NCBI GenBank assembly: GCA_947464365.1
Contig: CANHWS010000018.1
Location: forward strand, 1 to 22,426
From: Cytophagaceae bacterium
Lineage (GTDB): Bacteria > Bacteroidota > Bacteroidia > Cytophagales > Flexibacteraceae
DNA length: 22,426 nucleotides
Direction of reading: 5' to 3'
Part shown: piece after piece, positions 16,430-22,426 of the stretch
Layout: each line of letters opens with the position of its first letter
Numbering within the stretch: the first letter of the stretch is position 1
Position numbers and translations under genes: made by a program
Notes under the pieces: model-generated
The model's database searches: none
Told to the model about the DNA's origin: nothing
What the model saw: only the letters and a program-made list of their open reading frames with translations

Positions 16430-17764
16430 CTATTTCCGACGGCTTGGCTTTTTGACTGTACGTGTAGCGGGTGCCTTGGTGAGAGCTTTGGTGTTGGCAG
16501 GTGCGGTTTCGGCTGGTGCCTCGGTTGTGGTGCTGGCACTGGGCTTATCTGCACTGAATCCTTCGGGGGCTGCAGGTGTATAGCCGGGGATCTTGTAGTT
16601 GCGAGGGGCAAAGCTGATCTGGCGGCCATAGATGTACTTGACATCTAGTTTTTTGGCTTTCCAAGCAGGCAGTCCATCTGCTACGTCAAGGACTTTGTCG
16701 GCTAGCTCATCTGGTTTTTTGCGGAAGGTGCAGTTGAGTTTCTGGAAGTCATCCGCCCCGACGATTTCCATATCCCCACCGAAGCTGGCGTCAGCCTTGA
16801 GACCGGTGCGAAGCTCACGGAGCTCGCGGAAACCGCCACCGTCGTAGAACCGAAGCTCAAAGGGGGTGCCATTGTTGACCCAGTCGCCAATATAGGTCGT
16901 GAAGGTGCTGATGAGTTTGTCTCCATCGCGCTCGATGGCCGACTCGATGGCTTTGCGTTTGCCATTTTCGTTATCGGCACTGACCATTTCGTCGCTATGA
17001 AGGGTGATGGTGCCGAGGCCTTCGCCCGTGCAGTTGTCATAAGCTTTGACCTCAAGACCGACGGTAGAGCGGGTGCGGGTGCCAAAGGCTTCCTCCTTGG
17101 TGTCGGTGGTCATGTTCTTGATGTAGATAATGAACTGCGCATCAGCCATCAGGGCCAATTGTTGGGCATAGCCCAGCTCTTGGTTAAGGCCTTCCTGCAT
17201 CATGTTGCTGGCCTCGGTCCGGAGCTTGTCGGTACGTTTTTTCTCGACGTAGCGGTATTTTTTCTGGCTCAGGAACTGATTGATGCGTTCGGTGGCATAG
17301 TCGAGCAATTTGTTTTCGTCCTTGTCGTGGTTGCGTTCTTCGTAGGTGACCAAGAAACGGACTCCGCCGATGGATTTGGCCAATAGGTTGGCGTCTGCTT
17401 TGAGGGGTTTCATGCTTACCGTGGCAACCACCGTTAGGCTATAGGCATCTTGCAGTTTGCGCTCGTTCGCCACCTTATAGGTTGTGATATAGCCGGAGGC
17501 ATGGGTGGCGATAGCGTCCTGAACGGTGACAAAGTTTTCGACCTTGGTCTGAGATTGGACGGCAATGCCAGCGGCTTGGGCCACGGCATTCCTGAGGGCG
17601 TCTTGCAGGGCTTGGTCTCGGTCGAGGCCTTGGCCAGTGGCCGTGACCTCGCGCGTTTCGCCGCCGGCTGGGGCGTTCTGGGCCCAAGTGGTCAGGCTAA
17701 GGAGCAAGACCAATGCAAGGCCAAGGACGTAGCGAAAGATGTTGTTGATATTGGTCTGGATCAT
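16430..17764 (-). CDS. Exported FlgT-N/LPP20-like protein with C-terminal basic tail
   Basis: The 444-residue protein has a signal peptide (core YVLGLALVLLLSLTTWAQ). Residues about 36-125 resemble the N-terminal domain of FlgT and the related LPP20 fold: VTATGQGLDRDQALQDAL, then VQSQTKVENF, ASGYITTYKV and YSLTVVATVSM. Residues about 130-290 have a TolB/CsgG-like look (LALMADAQFIIYIKN, then ESAIERDGDKLISTF), which would parallel the FlgT middle domain; this is pattern matching by eye. About 300-400 is of unknown fold, and the last 50 residues are Ala/Thr/Pro-rich, ending basic (TRTVKKPSRRK). In Vibrio, FlgT forms a ring around the flagellar base, yet no flagellar gene is present here. Its gene starts 51 bases after the LPP20-domain gene. 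Confidence 0.72.
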   Translation of the reverse strand: MIQTNINNIFRYVLGLALVLLLSLTTWAQNAPAGGETREVTATGQGLDRDQALQDALRNAVAQAAGIAVQSQTKVENFVTVQDAIATHASGYITTYKVANERKLQDAYSLTVVATVSMKPLKADANLLAKSIGGVRFLVTYEERNHDKDENKLLDYATERINQFLSQKKYRYVEKKRTDKLRTEASNMMQEGLNQELGYAQQLALMADAQFIIYIKNMTTDTKEEAFGTRTRSTVGLEVKAYDNCTGEGLGTITLHSDEMVSADNENGKRKAIESAIERDGDKLISTFTTYIGDWVNNGTPFELRFYDGGGFRELRELRTGLKADASFGGDMEIVGADDFQKLNCTFRKKPDELADKVLDVADGLPAWKAKKLDVKYIYGRQISFAPRNYKIPGYTPAAPEGFSADKPSASTTTEAPAETAPANTKALTKAPATRTVKKPSRRK

Positions 17765-17815
17765 ACCGATAGGCAGGTCAGGTGATGGATAGGAAGGGTC
17801 TCGTTCGGCTTATGC

Positions 17816-19090
17816 TTACTTGACCATTGGGCTCAGTGGGGTGAACATCAGGAGGGTCTTGCCGATACGGGAGGCCCAATCTAGCACGTTGCCCCATTTG
17901 CCTTCGGATTTTGTGGGGAGTACAAACTGGCCCTTGTTGTTCTGGATGATGTCGATCACGTCGGCACCTTGTTTGAAGCCTACGTTGTTCATCACTTCCT
18001 TACCGAGCTGGAGCAACTGCGGGAACTGACCTTTCTCGGTGTCATAAAGCACCTTCGAATTGAGGACCACTTCGCCTTTGTTATTGACGAAAACAGGAAA
18101 CAACTGCGGGTCGAGTTTGCCACTGACAAGGTTGAATGCCACTTGTTTTTCGCCAGCACCAGGGCCAGAGGCTTGCAGAGACGCTGCTGCCTCTGGGGTG
18201 ATGCCTTTGCCTAGGTCGGTATTGATATTGGTGCTTTCTGCTGCATCAGACGAGTGGTTGGTTTCCATCTTCTCGAGACCGTCGTAGACGACATTGGACA
18301 AGCCATTTGTGCCATAAAGCTCAACGCGCATCCGGACCTCCATTGCGCCATCAACTTCTTTTGCTTGGCCGATCTGCTGGGCACCTTTGACAAATCCATT
18401 GACGCGGGTATTGATATAGTCGCTGGTCGTGATCATATCCTCGACGGTAGTCTCGCTATTGACGTCAACACCTTTGATGGTAGCCAAGAGGTTGCGGTAG
18501 GCATCTGCTTTGGCACCCTGGATGGCCATTAGCCTTGCCTGGGCTTTGTTGGGGAATCGCTCGAGGCTGATGGCCGATGCACCAGTAACTTCGATTGTCT
18601 GGCGGGTCCAGTTGACGGTGCCTTTGCCGACCTTTTCGACTACGTCTTTGGCTTTTTGGGCTGCTTTGGGCGGGATGTTGGCGTTGGTGGCGGCCGTTAC
18701 TGCTGGTGGCTGTGTAGTGACTGGGCTTGTGGGTCCGCTAGGGCCAGCAGGTTCGCTCGTCGTGATTGGGTCAGAGGTAGGGGCAACTGTTTCGTCCGCT
18801 TTAGCGCTCTCTGGTTTGCCGACAGGGCCAGTTGGTTTGGTTGTGGTTGGCTTGGTTACCGGCTGTGGCGTTGGCTTTGGGGTAGGGTTGACCACAGAAG
18901 GGTCAGGCCGCATGGTGTTGGGGTCAAGCCCCGGTTTGCCCAGTGGTTTGCCTGCCGGTTTGGCGGGCGTTGTTGTGGTCGTGGTGCTAGGCTTGGTGAC
19001 TGCTGGTTTGTCGTCTTGGGCAAGTGCAGGCGCTGAGACGCTAAGCGCAACCAGGGCGGGCAGTAGGCGGTATAGTTGATGTGTTTTCAT
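17816..19090 (-). CDS. Exported LPP20-domain protein with Pro/Thr-rich linker
   Basis: The 424-residue protein starts with a signal peptide (MKTHQLYRLLPALVALSVSA, cleavage near ALA-Q); there is no lipobox Cys, unlike true LPP20 or FlgP lipoproteins. Residues about 25-140 are low complexity, rich in Pro, Thr, Lys and Gly (PKPTPQPVTKPTTTKPTGP), likely an extended tether. Residues about 160-260 match the LPP20 pattern: IEVTGASAIS, ARLMAIQGAKADAYRNLLA, GVDVNSETTVEDM, INTRVNGFVKGAQ and MEVRMRVELYG. The C-terminal 160 residues (FPVFVNNKGEVVLNSKVLYD) are not recognised but look like a second beta-rich domain. It heads the three-gene cluster of exported proteins. Function is unknown; a surface or periplasmic assembly role is inferred. 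Confidence 0.78.
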   Translation of the reverse strand: MKTHQLYRLLPALVALSVSAPALAQDDKPAVTKPSTTTTTTPAKPAGKPLGKPGLDPNTMRPDPSVVNPTPKPTPQPVTKPTTTKPTGPVGKPESAKADETVAPTSDPITTSEPAGPSGPTSPVTTQPPAVTAATNANIPPKAAQKAKDVVEKVGKGTVNWTRQTIEVTGASAISLERFPNKAQARLMAIQGAKADAYRNLLATIKGVDVNSETTVEDMITTSDYINTRVNGFVKGAQQIGQAKEVDGAMEVRMRVELYGTNGLSNVVYDGLEKMETNHSSDAAESTNINTDLGKGITPEAAASLQASGPGAGEKQVAFNLVSGKLDPQLFPVFVNNKGEVVLNSKVLYDTEKGQFPQLLQLGKEVMNNVGFKQGADVIDIIQNNKGQFVLPTKSEGKWGNVLDWASRIGKTLLMFTPLSPMVK

Positions 19091-19682
19091 GACCTGATGG
19101 TTTTGTCGGAAACGGAGACAATAGGTGGCTATTGCCGTGTGTTAGGTTCGCTTTTGTGGGGCGATGGTCTGGCAAAAAAAGGCAAAAGGTTGGCCGATTT
19201 GGCCGCCACTGGTCCTTGATTTTGTAGCCAAAGCTAGTATTTTTTGGTCGGACTGACCTAATGGCAGTAGCCGAGGGGTTAAAAGACTGGTTATAAATCG
19301 GTAATCTTCGGAGGGTAATAGGTGTATTGTTTTTCTGACAGGACTGATGTTGGGCCCAACCAAAAGCTGCTTAGTGCACCCACTTTCGTTTGATTGACAC
19401 TGCGAAATAAGGATCTCTTTACAGGCCCTTTGCATAACCAGATGTTAATATTTGTTTAGGGATGTTAAGAAGGTATCCTGGCGACAATAAACCATGGCTG
19501 GGACTGGCACTTATGGTAATATAAATGAGGGTCAATGGCGTTTCGTTAACAGATTTAGGAGTGTTTTATGCCATTTTGGGTTGATTTATACAGAGCAAAA
19601 TAAGCCTTGATTACAATTATAGGTAATAAGGCAGGCCTAAATGGTTGCCATTTGTGGCCCAACTGTCTAACTTGCGACTGTT
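19091..19682. other. Long divergent intergenic region
   Basis: This 592-base AT-richer spacer lies between the divergent LPP20-domain gene and the exported protein at 19683, so it should hold both promoters. The only structure I can support is a pair of hairpins at 19604-19659, listed separately. A 97-codon minus-strand frame at 19142-19435 has no family resemblance, no signal peptide and an unconvincing composition, so I do not call it a gene. No exact TAnnTTTG box in useful position was found for either gene. Confidence 0.5.
19604..19659 (+). promoter_or_regulatory. Two tandem hairpins before the gene at 19683
   Basis: Hairpin 1: GCCTT-G-ATTAC (19604-19614, one bulged G) pairs with GTAATAAGGC (19623-19632), 10 bp with an 8-base loop. 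Hairpin 2: GGCC-T-AAATGG (19634-19644) pairs with CCATTT-GT-GGCC (19648-19659), 6+4 bp with a 3-base loop. They are one base apart and end 23 bases before the ATG. If transcribed they would form a structured leader; they could also be protein-binding sites. There is no T-tract, so a terminator is unlikely. Confidence 0.4.
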
Positions 19683-20999
19683 ATGCCAAATTTGATATCC
19701 ACTCGTTTCTGGACTTTTCTTGCTGGTTACGCAGCCCAGTGTCTAGTGTTTGTTGGTGTTGTCATGATGCTAACTAGGTGCACCGATCTGCAGAGTGCAG
19801 GGGCCTCTCAACCCGTTGAGTCTCAGGAGTCTGTAGATCCGAATCCGGAGCAGAATACCGACTCGCTTACGCATGACTCGGCTAACGCAATCGACACATC
19901 AGCTCATAACACGGGGGATGATAGTCTTAAGTTTCGGACTGACCACAGATCGGGCGTACCTGACACCTCTCGGGCCGACGGAAGGGCACGCTATCTTGCA
20001 GGCCTCGAGGCCAGGATAGTCGGTGCGGATACTGTGAGGTTGGGCCTTCGGGACTCTTTGTTTTGGCTTCAGCATGCCTACCGCACCAATAGTGCCTGGA
20101 AACGTTTCAGCCGGCATCAGTGGCAGGTTAGTACTTGGGCTAACGAAAATCTGGTGGAGCCACAAGCCGTCAAGACGGTATTCTATCCGTTTTCAGGACC
20201 TGACTTTGCCCACGTTTTCACCCTTTTTCCGCATGCCGAGAGCTATACCTTGGTTGGGCTAGAGCCTGTCGGCACCCTGCCAGCGCTCGAGACCTATTCC
20301 CCCGCACTGCAGCGTAAAGCCTTTCGGCGCCTGAGCAAGGCCCTGAACTCCATCTTGAGTGCGAGTTTTTTTATCACCAAGGATATGGACACCGTATTGC
20401 GTGGGCAAGAGCTTCGCGGGACTGCACCGATCCTACAGTTCTTTATGGTCCGGACGGGCTGTCGTGTCTTGGGGTTTGATCTTTTGCGCTTAAGTCCTGA
20501 AGGCAACTTGGTTAGCCCCCCTGCCGTTGGCAACGAGGCCATCCGGATTCGGTTTTCGGCACCCGACCATAGCCTAAGGCAGTTGGTCTATATACAGGGC
20601 AACCTCAATAATTACGGCCTCAACCACCAGAACCCAGGCCTCCAAGCCTATGTCAAGGCGCTCCCCACCGGTGTGACCTACCTCAAGTCGGCGTCCTACT
20701 TGCTCCACTCAACCAATTTTTCGATCATCCGGAGTTTAATTCTGGCACAATCGTCCTATATACTGCAGGATGACTCTGGTTTGCCTTTCAAATATATCTC
20801 GACCAAAGATTGGCAAACTCGACTTTTTGGTAACTATATTGGAACCATCAAGTTGTTTGCCCGTCGCTCGCAAGACGATCTTCAGAAGGCCTACAAAGAC
20901 TCAGTATCACTTGGTCGGACCTATCCTTTGGCGTTTAGGTTGGGGTATGGTCAACAGCGCCAGATTAATCTCCAGCTCGCCAAACGGGCCAAGACCTAA
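19683..20999 (+). CDS. Exported protein of unrecognised family
   Basis: The 438-residue protein has a hydrophobic N-terminal segment (FLAGYAAQCLVFVGVVMML) followed by TRC, so it is exported or anchored; the Arg before the Cys makes lipidation doubtful. Residues 35-90 are a hydrophilic Ser/Asp/Asn-rich linker. The rest appears to be a single folded domain with distinctive conserved-looking stretches: VFYPFSGPDFAHVFTLFP, YTLVGLEPVGTLP, QFFMVRTGCRV and HQNPGLQAYVKAL, ending in IGTIKLFARRSQDDL and FRLGYGQQRQIN. I recall FxGPDF and GLEPxG segments from uncharacterised bacterial proteins but cannot name a family or activity. It is read away from the LPP20 cluster, after a spacer with two hairpins, and 119 bases before the receiver-PAS gene on the same strand. 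Confidence 0.85.
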   Translation: MPNLISTRFWTFLAGYAAQCLVFVGVVMMLTRCTDLQSAGASQPVESQESVDPNPEQNTDSLTHDSANAIDTSAHNTGDDSLKFRTDHRSGVPDTSRADGRARYLAGLEARIVGADTVRLGLRDSLFWLQHAYRTNSAWKRFSRHQWQVSTWANENLVEPQAVKTVFYPFSGPDFAHVFTLFPHAESYTLVGLEPVGTLPALETYSPALQRKAFRRLSKALNSILSASFFITKDMDTVLRGQELRGTAPILQFFMVRTGCRVLGFDLLRLSPEGNLVSPPAVGNEAIRIRFSAPDHSLRQLVYIQGNLNNYGLNHQNPGLQAYVKALPTGVTYLKSASYLLHSTNFSIIRSLILAQSSYILQDDSGLPFKYISTKDWQTRLFGNYIGTIKLFARRSQDDLQKAYKDSVSLGRTYPLAFRLGYGQQRQINLQLAKRAKT

Positions 21000-21118
21000 G
21001 CTGTCTTGCTCTGGAGCCAATTTAATGTACCTTACAGTCCTAGTGTCATTGCCCCTAACTCTCACCTATCTTGACCTTTTAGGTTTGCCCCTAGGGCTGG
21101 CCTAGCCCGAAAATCGCT

Positions 21119-22426
21119 TTGGTACCTGGCATAGAACATACCACTAGTCTTAATGAGCCGTCAGTACCTACCCGGGTCCTGATCGTTGAGGATGAGCGAA
21201 TAATCGCCTATGACCTCCGGGTTCGGCTGCAGCACCTAGGCTACTATGTAGTAGATGTCCTGAGCCAAGGTTCGGAAGCCATTGCCTGTGTCCAGAGCGA
21301 CCAAGTAGATTTGGTGTTGATGGATGTCGTGATCGATGGTGAGCTTGACGGGATCGACACGGCCTTGGCTATCCAGCAGATTGCCGATATCCCGATTGTT
21401 TTCTTGACCGCCTTTTCGGATGACAAGACGTTTGAGCGTGCCCGCAAGCTCGATCAGTTTGCCTACGTACTAAAGCCATTTCAGGAGCGAGAGCTCAATA
21501 TCACCATCCAGACTCTGTTGCAGAAGCACCGCCTCGAGCGCAAGGTGCGGCAAAGTGAGCAACAGTACCGTAGCTTGTTTGAGCATACCCTAGAGGCTGT
21601 CCTGATCCTGGATGACGAGGGTAATATTCAGGACTTGAACCAGGCAGCTCGGAAGTTACTGGGCAACCTGCATCATAACAAGGATACGATTTTCAGTCTG
21701 TTCCCGACGGCAGGCAAACCCTACATCCGTAAAAAATTTGCCGAGCTGCTCGAGACTGGCAGCGCCTTTGGTCGGTTCCGATTGACTTTTAGTGGTAACA
21801 CCAAACGGCATCTATACCTCGAGCTTCGGCTTCAGGCTAATCTATACCCAGGGCTACACATTGCCCAGCTCAATGACGCCTCCGCACGGGTCGAGGCCGA
21901 GCGGAAGATCAAGGAGCTTGCCCGCACCAGTTCGGACTCGCCACACCCGATTATCAGGCTCAGCTTGCAGGGTGAGGTCATCTATTTTAACAAGGCGGCG
22001 CTTCAGTTTGTGTTCCATTGGGGCAACAACTTCATTACCGAGATTCCACCAAGGCTTCAGGACCTGATCAATGTCACTGCCCAGGGCAAACCCGTCAAGA
22101 AGCTGATCTACAAACTCAAGCGCAAAACCTATAGCGTCCGCTTGGTCTATGTGCCAGATGGCAGGTATATTAACTTCTATGCCACTGACATCACGAGCCT
22201 TCAGCATAGCAAAAGCCTGATCAGTGCCCAGCGTGATGCCCTAGAGCAGATTGCAAGAGGTCGGCCGATCACGGTGTTAGCCAAGCTGATGGCAGAGCTG
22301 TTGCAACGGACCTCGATGGGGGCCAAGGTAGCCTTTGTAGGGATTAACCAGCAGGCCGAAGCCCTTTATCCGATCCGGCAAAACAACCAAGACTACCAGC
22401 AATTGGCCGCTTTGGTCATGGCCAAA
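21119..22426 (+). CDS. Receiver-PAS-PAS-GAF signalling protein (cut by right edge)
   Basis: The frame is open for 436 codons to the window edge; it follows an in-frame TAG at 21092. The receiver domain (about 18-140) has E24-D25-E26, phosphoacceptor D69 in LMDVVIDGELDGID, T97 in FLTAF and K119 in YVLKPF. A PAS domain (about 146-260) begins EQQYRSLFEHTLEAVLILDD, a second PAS (about 270-375) contains HPIIRLSLQGEVIYFN and ends FYATDITSL, and a GAF domain starts near 390 (LEQIARGRPITVLAKLMAEL). The output domain lies outside the window; a histidine kinase is likely but not shown. No ATG or GTG precedes the receiver in this frame, so TTG 21119 is the best start. The left neighbour ends 119 bases upstream on the same strand. 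Confidence 0.85.
   Translation, partial: MVPGIEHTTSLNEPSVPTRVLIVEDERIIAYDLRVRLQHLGYYVVDVLSQGSEAIACVQSDQVDLVLMDVVIDGELDGIDTALAIQQIADIPIVFLTAFSDDKTFERARKLDQFAYVLKPFQERELNITIQTLLQKHRLERKVRQSEQQYRSLFEHTLEAVLILDDEGNIQDLNQAARKLLGNLHHNKDTIFSLFPTAGKPYIRKKFAELLETGSAFGRFRLTFSGNTKRHLYLELRLQANLYPGLHIAQLNDASARVEAERKIKELARTSSDSPHPIIRLSLQGEVIYFNKAALQFVFHWGNNFITEIPPRLQDLINVTAQGKPVKKLIYKLKRKTYSVRLVYVPDGRYINFYATDITSLQHSKSLISAQRDALEQIARGRPITVLAKLMAELLQRTSMGAKVAFVGINQQAEALYPIRQNNQDYQQLAALVMAK

Noticed and set aside
19142..19435. 97-codon minus-strand frame in the long divergent spacer
   Set aside because: The translation has no recognisable domain, signal peptide or coding-like composition, and it lies where promoters of two divergent genes are expected.

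Overview
This window looks like a chromosomal segment of a non-phototrophic Bacteroidota bacterium, probably near the Cytophagales, although the order is a guess. The evidence is the set of protein families: a long Bacteroidota-type NusB, a Tgt with the Bacteroidota C-terminus, DUF1573, YtxH and DUF4476 proteins, an EnvC-like M23 protein, and cytosolic PAS histidine kinases paired with single-domain receivers. Several TACCTTTG boxes match the Bacteroidota -7 consensus TAnnTTTG. No tRNA, rRNA, CRISPR array, insertion sequence or phage gene was recognised. The G+C content looks near 50% by eye and even throughout, so nothing marks an acquired island.

Layout. 1-272 (-): start of a secreted acidic protein cut by the left edge. 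693-2672 (-): soluble PAS/PAS histidine kinase followed by a CheY-like receiver, a two-component pair. 2853-3638 (-): AlbA_2/Schlafen-type putative regulator. 4030-5352 (+): exported M28 metallopeptidase, convergent with 5438-6781 (-), a 2-oxoacid dehydrogenase E2. 7016-7519 (-): DUF1573 lipoprotein. 7804-8103 (-): YtxH protein. 8385-9791 (-): NusB. 10029-11426 (-): EnvC-like murein hydrolase activator. 11783-12505 (+): HisA-family protein, separated by back-to-back hairpin terminators from 12711-13988 (-), an exported thioredoxin-fold protein. 14062-15192 (-): tgt.

15354-19090 (-): three consecutive genes for exported proteins with short gaps: an LPP20-domain protein with a long Pro/Thr-rich linker, a FlgT-N-like protein, and a DUF4476 protein ending at a strong terminator. 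A 592-base divergent spacer with two tandem hairpins leads to 19683-20999 (+), an exported protein of unrecognised family. From 21119 (+) to the right edge runs a receiver-PAS-PAS-GAF signalling protein with no usable ATG.

How they fit together: most genes are housekeeping (NusB, Tgt, E2, EnvC) or envelope functions. The least explained part is the 15.3-19.1 kb cassette, which resembles the FlgT/FlgP parts of the Vibrio flagellar outer ring although no flagellar gene is visible here. Three recognisable enzymes or enzyme-like proteins have lost textbook residues: Tgt (all four zinc ligands), HisA (first catalytic Asp) and the EnvC M23 domain (its histidines). The first two deserve a check; the third is expected for an amidase activator.
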